Positions 1 through 5,823 of a stretch of DNA of 7,012 nucleotides are shown here, piece by piece. The stretch lies in assembly GCA_017881985.1 (NCBI GenBank), contig JADGQH010000172.1:1-7012 (forward strand). The letters run 5' to 3'. This stretch comes from Chloroflexota bacterium (GTDB taxonomy: Bacteria > Chloroflexota > Limnocylindria > Limnocylindrales > CSP1-4). The translations under genes were made by a program, and so were the position numbers. The notes under the pieces are model-generated. The model was not told where the DNA came from, searched no databases, and saw nothing but the letters and a program-made list of their open reading frames with translations. The stretch's first letter is position 1, and the number at the start of each line of letters is the position of its first letter.

Positions 1-1
1 G

Positions 2-253
2 CACCAGCTCTCCGTGGTCGGATTCGACGACATCGCCGCCGCCGCCCACAGCCGTCCCTCGCTCACGACCGTGCACCAGTCGCTCCGCCTCAAGGGCTAC
101 GCGGCCGCGCGGCTGCTGCTCGACGCCCCGAGTGCGTCAGGTGCCGTGGCGGGCCGGGCCGCGGCGCCCGCTGCCGAGCCCGTGCGCGACGAGCTGGACC
201 TGCCGGTGGAGCTCATGGTCCGGCGCTCGACGTCGGCTCCCGCCGAGGGCTGA
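2..253 (+). CDS. LacI/GalR-family transcriptional regulator, C-terminal fragment (5' end outside window)
   Basis: This is the last 83 residues of a LacI/GalR-type repressor. The visible start reads HQLSVVGFDDI, the strand and turn common near the end of the periplasmic-binding-protein-like effector domain. It continues with the family's PSLTTVHQ stretch, then a helix with KGYAAARLLL, and ends with LPVELMVRRST, the usual LPxELVxRxST close of the family. The DNA-binding helix-turn-helix and most of the sugar-binding domain lie upstream of the window. One oddity is an Ala/Pro-rich insert (about 25 residues, APSASGAVAGRAAAP onward) between the last helix and the final strand, where relatives usually have a short turn. 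The frame is open from base 2; the GTG at 14 is an internal valine codon, not a start. In this family the protein binds an operator and responds to a small ligand, usually a sugar; the ligand cannot be told from this fragment. The family call is firm and the regulated genes are unknown. Confidence 0.9.
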   Translation, partial: HQLSVVGFDDIAAAAHSRPSLTTVHQSLRLKGYAAARLLLDAPSASGAVAGRAAAPAAEPVRDELDLPVELMVRRSTSAPAEG

Positions 254-315
254 TCCCGGTGCCGCCACGCGGGCCTTGGGAGTTCGCCAAAGTCAGCTTG
301 CCTTGGCGCCCGGCC

Positions 316-344
316 TTGCACGCCTCGGCGACCCGGGCTACCCT
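316..344 (+). promoter_or_regulatory. Candidate sigma70-type promoter for the phosphoesterase gene
   Basis: A TTGCAC hexamer at 316-321 and a TACCCT hexamer at 339-344 are separated by exactly 17 bases. They match TTGxxx and TAxxxT, the loose consensus typical of high-GC bacteria. A start about 7 bases after the -10 (near 351) would leave a leader of about 41 bases ahead of the ATG at 392. The site lies in the 138-base gap after the LacI-type gene. Each hexamer matches only three of six consensus bases, so this is a motif-based inference. Confidence 0.4.
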
Positions 345-381
345 CCGATCTTCCGCGACGGCCGTTGGATGAAGCGTCAGG

Positions 382-386
382 GGAGG
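382..386 (+). promoter_or_regulatory. Ribosome binding site deciding the phosphoesterase start
   Basis: GGAGG, inside a GGGGAGGG run at 380-387, lies 5 bases before the ATG at 392. It favours this ATG over the in-frame TTG at 365, which would add nine charged and polar residues in front of the signal peptide. Confidence 0.75.
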
Positions 387-391
387 GACCC

Positions 392-2164
392 ATGCAACGT
401 CGACCTGCTCGTTCCGTGCGTTCGGTGCTCGTCTCGCTGGCACTCGTGGCGGTGGGCTTCGCGCCGGCCGCACCGCTTGCCATCGCCAAAGACGGTCCGA
501 GGGAAGTCCCGAAGAACGGCCCGCTGGGCCACTTCAAGCACATCGTGGTCATCTACGAGGAGAACCACAGCTTCGACAACCTCTATGGGAACTGGGGTTC
601 GGTGAATGGCCAGCACGTGGTCGGCCGGGCCGACGCGACGCCGGCGAACACCACGCAGCTCGCCCAGGACGGCTCGGCCTACCCGTGCCTCCTGATGAGC
701 GACGTCAACCTCATGTCGCCCCCACTGTCGCCAGGGTGCAGCGACGCGACGTTCTCCTTCGGGACGGGCAAGCCGACGACCGCGTACCACTTCGGCAACG
801 CCCCGTACAACATCGACCAGTTCATCCCTGCCACCGCGGCCACGTGCCCGGACCGGGATCACCTGTTCAGCTTCACGTTCGGGATTCTCGCTGGCGCCCC
901 GGGCGGCCAGCCCGGCGGCTGCACGCGCGACCTGGTCCACCGCTTCTACCAGGAGCAGTACCAGCTCAACGGCGGAAAGATGAACCGGTACGTCACCGGC
1001 AGCGACTCGGCCGGCATGACGATGGGCTACTACGACACGACGAAGCTGCCCATCTACTCGTACCTGCACCAGAAGGGCGCGCCGAGGTACGTGATCGCCG
1101 ACAACTTCTTCCAGGCTGCGTTCGGCGGGTCGTTCCTCAACCACCAGTACCTGATCGCGGCGGCCCCGCTCCCGTGGCCGGCGATCCCGGCGGGCCAGCA
1201 TTCGCTGCTTGACGCGAACGGCTTCCCGAATTCCAGCTACCCGCTCTACACGCCCACGACGACGGTCGCCGACAAGTCGGGAACCCAGGCCTGTGGGCTC
1301 TCGACGACGGTGGCCGGATTCGCCTGCGGTGACGTTGCGGTCAACACCGTCCAGCCTCCTTACCAGCCCACGACCATCTTTAGTCCCCAGGTGCCGCCGG
1401 TCGATGACACGGCGAAACCCATGAACATCGGCGACGAGCTGAGCGACGCCGGCGTGTCCTGGGCGTGGTACTCCGGCGGGTGGGACAACGCCGCCGGGAT
1501 CACGACCGGACCGGGCTGGACGAACGGCAGCGGGCCGACCTGCGCGGATCCGAACTCGGCGCCCGCGGCCACGGTCGGCACGACGACGGGCGGGTTCCCG
1601 TTCTGCCCGGACAAGTCCTTCCAGACCCACCACCAGCCGTTCAACTACTTCGCGCGGTACGCGCCCGGCCAGCCAGGTCGCGCCCACCTCCAGGACGAGC
1701 AGGACTTCCTTGCCGCTGTCAACGCAGGCACGCTCCCGTCTGTCAGCTTCGTGAAGCCGCTTGGGATCGACAACGAGCACCCCGGCTACACGAGCGAGCC
1801 GAACGGCAGCGACCACCTGGTCGACCTGATCAACGCGGTCGAGACCGGCCCGCAGGCCGGCAACACCCTCATCGTCGTGACGTATGACGAGTTCGGCGGG
1901 CAGTGGGACCACGTCTCGCCGCCCGGCCTTGGAACGGCCGCCGCGCCGGGGCAGTCCGACGCCTTCGGCCCCGGGTCCCGCGTGCCGACGCTCCTCGTCG
2001 CCCGCAGCCTGACGCGGTCGAACGTCGACCACACGGTCTACGACACCACCTCGATCCTCCGCACGATCGAGGCCCAGTTCGGACTCGCGCCGATCTCGAC
2101 GCGCGATGCGGCCGTGAACGATCTCGGCCCGGCGGTCGCGGCGGGGCGCCCGCCGCACGGGTAG
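392..2164 (+). CDS. Secreted phosphoesterase, AcpA / phospholipase C superfamily (PF04185-type)
   Basis: This 590-residue exported hydrolase belongs to the alkaline-phosphatase-like phosphoesterase family that includes acid phosphatase AcpA and bacterial phospholipases C. Residues 1-32 form a Sec-type signal peptide: basic MQRRPAR, a hydrophobic core at about 12-31, and likely cleavage after AIA at 30-32. There is no lipobox cysteine and no convincing twin-arginine motif. The mature part opens with KHIVVIYEENHSFDNLYG, whose EEN at 56-58 is the family's metal-binding ExNxSFD motif. Thr210 in SAGMTMGYYD is a plausible nucleophile, by analogy with the Ser/Thr of AcpA and PlcH. His251 (FLNHQY), His463 (NEHPGY) and the YDEFGGQWDHVSPP block (Asp499, Glu500, Asp506, His507) complete the expected active site. 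The C-terminus carries RVPTLLVAR and a TTSILRTIEAQFGL helix, both usual for the family. It probably cleaves phosphate mono- or diesters outside the membrane; the substrate (phosphomonoester or phospholipid) is not readable. The length is normal for the group. It ends at a strong hairpin and appears to be a single-gene unit. Confidence 0.92.
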   Translation: MQRRPARSVRSVLVSLALVAVGFAPAAPLAIAKDGPREVPKNGPLGHFKHIVVIYEENHSFDNLYGNWGSVNGQHVVGRADATPANTTQLAQDGSAYPCLLMSDVNLMSPPLSPGCSDATFSFGTGKPTTAYHFGNAPYNIDQFIPATAATCPDRDHLFSFTFGILAGAPGGQPGGCTRDLVHRFYQEQYQLNGGKMNRYVTGSDSAGMTMGYYDTTKLPIYSYLHQKGAPRYVIADNFFQAAFGGSFLNHQYLIAAAPLPWPAIPAGQHSLLDANGFPNSSYPLYTPTTTVADKSGTQACGLSTTVAGFACGDVAVNTVQPPYQPTTIFSPQVPPVDDTAKPMNIGDELSDAGVSWAWYSGGWDNAAGITTGPGWTNGSGPTCADPNSAPAATVGTTTGGFPFCPDKSFQTHHQPFNYFARYAPGQPGRAHLQDEQDFLAAVNAGTLPSVSFVKPLGIDNEHPGYTSEPNGSDHLVDLINAVETGPQAGNTLIVVTYDEFGGQWDHVSPPGLGTAAAPGQSDAFGPGSRVPTLLVARSLTRSNVDHTVYDTTSILRTIEAQFGLAPISTRDAAVNDLGPAVAAGRPPHG

Positions 2165-2181
2165 CCCTTGATCGCCGCCCC

Positions 2182-2215
2182 GAACGGGCCGCCGGCCAAC
2201 GCCGGCGGCCCGTTC
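2182..2215. terminator. Bidirectional terminator hairpin between convergent genes
   Basis: The arms at 2182-2196 (GAACGGGCCGCCGGC) and 2201-2215 are perfect 15-base reverse complements enclosing a CAAC loop. The hairpin sits 17 bases after the phosphoesterase stop and 29 bases beyond the stop of the convergent PLP enzyme, so it can serve both transcripts. Neither side has a real U-tract (TCGTTCC follows on the plus strand), which is common for terminators in high-GC genomes. The stem is seen directly; the termination role is inferred from its position. Confidence 0.75.
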
Positions 2216-2244
2216 TCGTTCCCCCGGACAGGCACCGAACGCGG

Positions 2245-3987
2245 TCAGGCGCCGGCGACCTCGTCGGCGACGCGGCTCCCGCTCGCCAGCTCCTCCGCTG
2301 CCTCGGACGGCAGCCAGAACCAGCGGAGGTGCTCGAAATCGGCCCCGACGTCGAGCGAGTCGACTTCGAGCGCCGCGCCGCCGCTCGGCGCTGTCGTCGG
2401 CAGGCCGGCCAGGAGCGTCCCGGCTTCCGCGAGGTAGTCGGCCAGGCGTGACTCGGGCTCGCGGTGCCGATGTGCGGCATAGCGCATCACGCCGTCGTCG
2501 TAGCGGATTGCGCCGAGCGAGAGCGGCGGCTCGACGACCCCGCCGCGGTGGCTCCAGAGGCCGCTCGCCGGGTCGAATCGGTACGCGGGGAGGAGCCGCC
2601 AGCCCTCGGATGCCACCAGGTCGACCGCGTCGAGGACGTACGCGAAGACTGCCTCGCTGATGAAGTAGTTGAAGTTGACCCGAACCCAGCCGGGCTTGAT
2701 CCCCTCGCAGCCGCGCGCGATCTCGCGCTCGAAGGCGTGCGAATGCTCCAGGTCGATCCCGAGCAGCCGGTGGCCGTATGGGCCTGCACACGAGCAGCCG
2801 CCGCGCGCCTGGATCCCGAAGAGGTCGTTGAGCAGCGCAACCACGTAGTTGTGGTGGAGATAGCGAGCCGGCTCGTCGCCCCGCCGATGGCGCACCACGA
2901 ACGAGACGATCGAGAGTCGCTCGGCGCGCGGGTTGCCGAGGATCTCGAGGTTCGGGTTGGCCGACCAGCGGGCGATCGCCCGGTGGATGAACGACTCCTC
3001 GCGCGCACGGATCGCCTCGACGCCGACCGCCTCCTTGAGCCCGAAGACGAGGCCGGCCCGGATCGATTCGACGATCGCCGGCGTGCCGCCCTCCTCGCGC
3101 TGCTCGATGTCGGCCAGGTAGAGGTGCTCGGACGGGTTCACGTAGGCGACCGTCCCGCCGCCCGGCACCGACGGGACGCGGTTCCGGAAGAGCGCTTTGC
3201 GCGCCACGAGCAGACCCGGCGTCCCCGGACCGCCGATGAACTTGTGGGGCGAGACGAAGATCGCGTCGAGGCCGTCCCCGGCCATGTCGATCGCGACGTA
3301 CGGCGCGGCCGCGGCGTAGTCCCAGCATGCCAGCGCGCCGTGCGCGTGGAGGATCGCGCTGATCCCGCGCACGTCGGACAGGATCCCGGTGACGTTGGAC
3401 GCGGCGGAGAACGAGCCGATCTTCAGCGCGCGGTCCGCGTAGCGCTCCAGCTCCGCGGCGAGGTGCCCGGCGTCGATCTGCCCGTCCTGGTCTTCGTGGA
3501 TCACGACGACGTCGGCCAGGGACTCGCGCCAGGGCAGCTCGTTCGAATGGTGCTCGTACGGCCCGACGAGGACGAGCGGTCGCTCCGCTTGCGGGACCAT
3601 CGCTCGCAGGCTGTAGCGCTCGTCGAGGTCGGCTGGCAGGCGAATCTGCAGGACGTCGACGAGCCGGTTGATCGCGCCGGTCGAGCCCGAGCCCACGAAG
3701 ATCACAGCGTGCTCGTCGGAGGCCCCAACGGCCCGCCGGATCAGCTCGCGCGCCTCTGCCCGGAAGCGGCTCGTCTGCAGGCCCGTCCCGCTCGATTCGG
3801 TGTGGGTGTTCGCGTAGAGCGGCAGGACGGCGTCGCGGAGGTAGTCCTCGATGAACGTCAGCGAGCGGCCCGACGCGGTGTAGTCGGCGTAGGTGACGCG
3901 ACGGATGCCGAAGGGTCCGGCCACCGCCTCGTCATCGCCGATGACGGAGCGCCGGATCGTCTCGATGAGCGCGTCCGCGGGATCCAT
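2245..3987 (-). CDS. Class V aminotransferase-fold PLP enzyme, cysteine-desulfurase / MoCo-sulfurase-like
   Basis: This 580-residue cytoplasmic enzyme has the fold-type I PLP domain of the class V aminotransferase superfamily (NifS/SufS/CsdA, molybdenum-cofactor sulfurase, kynureninase). Seen in order: YADYTASGRSL near residues 33-43; ANTHTESSGTG; GSGSTGAINRL, the phosphate-binding turn; GPYEHHSNELPW, whose His146/His147 lie where the PLP-stacking histidine is expected; CWDYAAAAPY with Asp223, which should contact the pyridine nitrogen; SPHKFIGGPGTPG with Lys249 as the Schiff-base lysine; and GGGTVAYV followed by REEGGTPAI. RGGCSCAGPYGH places Cys400 where SufS/CsdA-type enzymes have the persulfide-forming cysteine, with Cys398 two residues earlier. 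About 130 residues follow the catalytic domain (from roughly 450), including a tail I cannot assign, so the protein is longer than the usual 400-430 residues of the desulfurases. A sulfur-transfer, lyase or other PLP reaction is possible; the substrate is not known. No partner such as SufE, a scaffold or a MOSC-domain gene is adjacent. The ATG at 3987 is chosen because coding character begins there; it has only a weak GGGGG purine run before it and may be leaderless. Confidence 0.88.
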   Translation of the reverse strand: MDPADALIETIRRSVIGDDEAVAGPFGIRRVTYADYTASGRSLTFIEDYLRDAVLPLYANTHTESSGTGLQTSRFRAEARELIRRAVGASDEHAVIFVGSGSTGAINRLVDVLQIRLPADLDERYSLRAMVPQAERPLVLVGPYEHHSNELPWRESLADVVVIHEDQDGQIDAGHLAAELERYADRALKIGSFSAASNVTGILSDVRGISAILHAHGALACWDYAAAAPYVAIDMAGDGLDAIFVSPHKFIGGPGTPGLLVARKALFRNRVPSVPGGGTVAYVNPSEHLYLADIEQREEGGTPAIVESIRAGLVFGLKEAVGVEAIRAREESFIHRAIARWSANPNLEILGNPRAERLSIVSFVVRHRRGDEPARYLHHNYVVALLNDLFGIQARGGCSCAGPYGHRLLGIDLEHSHAFEREIARGCEGIKPGWVRVNFNYFISEAVFAYVLDAVDLVASEGWRLLPAYRFDPASGLWSHRGGVVEPPLSLGAIRYDDGVMRYAAHRHREPESRLADYLAEAGTLLAGLPTTAPSGGAALEVDSLDVGADFEHLRWFWLPSEAAEELASGSRVADEVAGA

Positions 3988-3995
3988 TGCCCCCG

Positions 3996-4001
3996 ATCGT
4001 A
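3996..4001 (-). promoter_or_regulatory. Candidate -10 box of the PLP enzyme gene (near-leaderless start)
   Basis: Read on the minus strand, 4001 to 3996 is TACGAT, a TAxxAT match. Its downstream end is 8 bases from the ATG at 3987, so transcription would start at about 3989 and leave a leader of only one to three bases. No TTGACA-like hexamer is seen 16-18 bases upstream, where the sequence instead enters the 4025-4064 hairpin. This is a motif call only. Confidence 0.3.
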
Positions 4002-4024
4002 CGCGCTCAGGGAACCGATCATGA

Positions 4025-4064
4025 CTGGCCGGCCCTCCGGGCGATTCCGGGGAGGACCGGCCAG
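4025..4064 (-). terminator. Hairpin downstream of the secreted-protein gene, possible terminator
   Basis: The arms at 4025-4038 and 4051-4064 pair over 14 positions with one mismatch (C4033 against A4056) around a 12-base loop. A second, smaller hairpin lies between it and the gene's stop codon: GGGCGTC at 4077-4083 pairs with GACGCCC at 4096-4102. In minus-strand order they run stop (4117), small hairpin, large hairpin, then the start of the PLP enzyme at 3987. No U-tract follows either stem. The likely role is ending the secreted-protein transcript ahead of the next gene; an operator or attenuator for the PLP enzyme gene is the alternative. Confidence 0.55.
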
Positions 4065-4116
4065 GATCATTAGCTCGGGCGTCGACGCCGGGCCCGACGC
4101 CCCGCGCGGGTCAGGA

Positions 4117-4635
4117 TCAGAAGCCGGTCACCGCGAACCAGCGCGGGCCAGCCGCCGTGTCGCCCGCGAAGAAGATCACCGGCGCGAGGCAGCTCGCCGG
4201 CAGGCTGACCATCGCGTCCACCTCGGCGTCCCCGGTCGGCGAGAACGCGACGGAATCGGACATCGCGACGACCGCGCCGCTGCACGACACGAGCGCGCGT
4301 CCGGTCGGGATCGGGTTGGTTCCCTCCTTGGGGCCTGCCGCGAGGACGAGTCCCTCGACCTCGACCTTGAGCCGGCCGCCGGACGACAGCTTCGCCTCGC
4401 CGCTGGCGATCCGCCATGCCACGCCGCCGCCGATCGCGCCCATGAACGTCTGCCCGGTGAGCGAGGCGGGGATCCCGGCAAGCGTCGCGTCCAGGATCCT
4501 GGCGTTGCCGATGTTCCCGTGATCGCCATCGCCGTTGTTGCGGTTCCCGTCCGATGCGACCACGGTACCCGCCGCCACCACGGCGGCGAGCGCGCCCGCG
4601 AGAAGCGCGATGCGGACGGAACGAGTCTTCTGCAT
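4117..4635 (-). CDS. Small secreted protein of unknown function
   Basis: This 172-residue protein starts with a clear Sec signal peptide: MQKTRSVR, a hydrophobic stretch at about 9-26 rich in Ala, Val and Leu, and likely cleavage near ASD at 27-29. A short Asn/Gly/Asp-rich linker follows at 29-44 (GNRNNGDGDHGN). The rest, about 46-172, looks like a compact all-beta domain with short alternating strands: ILDATLAGIPASL, GRLKVEVEGLVL, GRALVSCSG, AEVDAMVSLPASC, and WFAVTGF at the very end. The mature part has only two cysteines, Cys118 and Cys149, a likely disulfide. The pattern resembles short secreted hypothetical proteins seen in Actinomycetota and Chloroflexota, recalled from memory without a family name; I cannot assign a function. 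The ATG at 4635 has an excellent ribosome binding site and starts directly at the signal peptide, so the longer open frame upstream (to 5043), which overlaps the ABC gene, is rejected. The gene diverges from the ABC operon. Confidence 0.8.
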   Translation of the reverse strand: MQKTRSVRIALLAGALAAVVAAGTVVASDGNRNNGDGDHGNIGNARILDATLAGIPASLTGQTFMGAIGGGVAWRIASGEAKLSSGGRLKVEVEGLVLAAGPKEGTNPIPTGRALVSCSGAVVAMSDSVAFSPTGDAEVDAMVSLPASCLAPVIFFAGDTAAGPRWFAVTGF

Positions 4636-4643
4636 GCGTCCGA

Positions 4644-4650
4644 TCCTCCT
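4644..4650 (-). promoter_or_regulatory. Strong ribosome binding site of the secreted-protein gene
   Basis: Read on the minus strand, 4650 to 4644 is AGGAGGA, a near-complete Shine-Dalgarno match, 8 bases before the ATG at 4635. It is the best ribosome site in the window and fixes the start at the signal peptide. Confidence 0.85.
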
Positions 4651-4784
4651 GGCGTGGGCGGGGCGGTTCCCCACCACGTGAACGGGGGTACGTGACGGGA
4701 GCCCGGTCGGTTTCGCCGCTCGAAAGGGTCCATGTGGACGGACCGACGGGCCGGCTTGCCCACGACCCGTCGCGTCGCGGCCGC

Positions 4785-4790
4785 TAGGCT
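4785..4790 (+). promoter_or_regulatory. Candidate -10 element for the ABC transporter operon
   Basis: TAGGCT fits TAxxxT and lies 74 bases before the ATG at 4865, in the 229-base gap between the divergent secreted-protein gene and the ABC operon. The only TTG-type hexamer nearby, TTGCCC at 4756-4761, is 23 bases upstream, too far for a standard spacer. Otherwise I see only a GTCCA/TGGAC palindrome at 4728-4739 and two ACGTGA copies (4676-4681 and 4690-4695) in this gap. Confidence 0.25.
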
Positions 4791-4864
4791 GGGCGCCGGA
4801 CGCAATCGCGAGCGGAGCCGGTCGCAGCACCGAGTCGCCGCGCCGAATGGAGTACCACGCGGCC

Positions 4865-5821
4865 ATGAGCCTCCAGATCACCGAACTTCGGAAGCGCTTC
4901 GGCGAGACGCAGGCCCTCGACGGGATCAGCTTCGCGGTCGAGCCCGGCCAGGTCTTCGGCTTCCTCGGCGCGAACGGCGCAGGCAAGACCACGACGATGC
5001 GGATCGTCCTCGACATCCTGCGCGCCGACACGGGCACCGTCACGTGGCAGGGGAAGCCCTCGACGGACCTCCCGCGGCGGACCTTCGGCTACCTGCCCGA
5101 GGAGCGCGGCCTGTACCCGCGGATGCAGGTGCTCGAGCAGCTCGTCTTCTTCGCGGGCCTCTACGGCGTGCCCCGGAAGACGGCCGCGGCCGACGTGCGC
5201 GGATGGCTGACGCGGTTCCGGGTGCCGGAATACGCCGATCGGCGCGCCGAGGAGCTCTCGAAGGGCAACCAGCAGAAGATCCAGTTCATCGCGGCGGTCC
5301 TCCATGACCCCGACGTCCTGATCATGGACGAGCCCTTCAGCGGCCTGGACCCGGTCAACGTGGCGCTCCTCAAGGCCGCCTTCCTCGAGATGCGCGAGCG
5401 CGGCAAGACCCTGATCTTCTCCACACACCAGATGGAGACCGTCGAGGAGCTCTGCGACGCCGTCGCGATCATCGACGCGGGTCGCCTGGTCGCGAACGGG
5501 CCGACCGCCGACGTGAAGCGATCCAGCGGAAAGCGCGTCGTCCGGCTGGGCGTGGCCGGGGACCCGGAGATGCCGTGGCTCGCGGAGCTCGACGGCATCC
5601 GCGTCGGCCGATCCGGGCGTGACTACAGCGAGATCGAGGTGGTGCCGCCACGCGACCCGGAGACGATCCTCCACGCGGCCATCGAGCGCGGCGAGCACGT
5701 CACCCTGTTCGAGATCGCGGATCCATCGCTGGAGCAGGTCTTCGTGGACCTGGTCGGCCGGCGGGCCGCGCCCGACGAGGAGCGCACGTTGGCCCACCTC
5801 CCCACGAACGGGAGGGCATGA
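4865..5821 (+). CDS. ABC transporter ATP-binding protein, NatA-like (COG4152 type) with C-terminal DUF4162-like domain
   Basis: This 318-residue ATPase subunit powers an ABC-2 type exporter, presumably with the permease encoded next. Visible motifs are Walker A GANGAGKTT at 35-43 (Lys41), GYLPEERGLYP at 75-85, the signature LSKGNQQ at 131-137, Walker B VLIMDE at 151-156 followed by PFSGLDP (catalytic Glu156), and the switch His188 in STHQME. The GYLPEERGLY and LSKGNQQKIQFI forms are typical of the NatA/COG4152 branch, in which the Q-loop glutamine is replaced by acidic residues. Residues about 215-305 form the small C-terminal domain (DUF4162-like) found in this branch, ending in SLEQVFVDLVGR. 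The ATG at 4865 gives the usual MSLQITELRKRFG beginning. An in-frame ATG at 4847 would add six residues (MEYHAA) and lacks a ribosome site; GGAG at 4849-4852 is a rather distant site for 4865. The stop overlaps an ATG of the permease frame (ATGA at 5818-5821), which indicates an operon. The substrate is unknown; sodium, peptides, lipids or drugs are all possible for relatives. Confidence 0.93.
   Translation: MSLQITELRKRFGETQALDGISFAVEPGQVFGFLGANGAGKTTTMRIVLDILRADTGTVTWQGKPSTDLPRRTFGYLPEERGLYPRMQVLEQLVFFAGLYGVPRKTAAADVRGWLTRFRVPEYADRRAEELSKGNQQKIQFIAAVLHDPDVLIMDEPFSGLDPVNVALLKAAFLEMRERGKTLIFSTHQMETVEELCDAVAIIDAGRLVANGPTADVKRSSGKRVVRLGVAGDPEMPWLAELDGIRVGRSGRDYSEIEVVPPRDPETILHAAIERGEHVTLFEIADPSLEQVFVDLVGRRAAPDEERTLAHLPTNGRA
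5811..5815 (+). promoter_or_regulatory. Ribosome binding site of the permease, inside the ATPase gene end
   Basis: GGAGG sits 8 bases before the ATG at 5824 but only 2 bases before the ATG at 5818. This favours 5824 even though 5818 makes the classic ATGA overlap. The site lies within the last codons of the ATPase gene, so translation of the two subunits is probably coupled. Confidence 0.65.
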
Positions 5822-5823
5822 CG

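Noticed and set aside
365..391. Upstream TTG start for the phosphoesterase
   Set aside because: It would place the acidic MDEASGEGP ahead of the basic signal-peptide start and lacks its own ribosome site, while the ATG at 392 has GGAGG at the right distance.
377..3328. 983-codon open frame on the minus strand opposite the phosphoesterase and overlapping the PLP enzyme gene
   Set aside because: Its translation is Arg/Gly/Ala-rich, low in complexity and shows no family motif. It spans two well-supported genes and the terminator, so it is an artefact of high GC3 and scarce stop codons.
4077..4103. GC-rich palindromes (GGCGTCGACGCC at 4078-4089 and CGGGCCCG at 4089-4096) considered as a separate repeat element
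   Set aside because: They are short, overlapping and expected in such GC-rich sequence; they are better read as part of the small hairpin after the secreted-protein gene.
2464..4695. 743-codon open frame on the plus strand opposite the PLP enzyme and the secreted-protein gene
   Set aside because: It is an antisense shadow: the product is rich in Arg, Asp and Val without motifs, and the opposite strand carries clear PLP-enzyme motifs and a signal peptide with a strong ribosome site.
4636..5043. N-terminal extension of the minus-strand secreted protein to an ATG at 5043
   Set aside because: It would overlap the start of the ABC ATPase gene and bury the signal peptide internally; the AGGAGGA site fixes the start at 4635.
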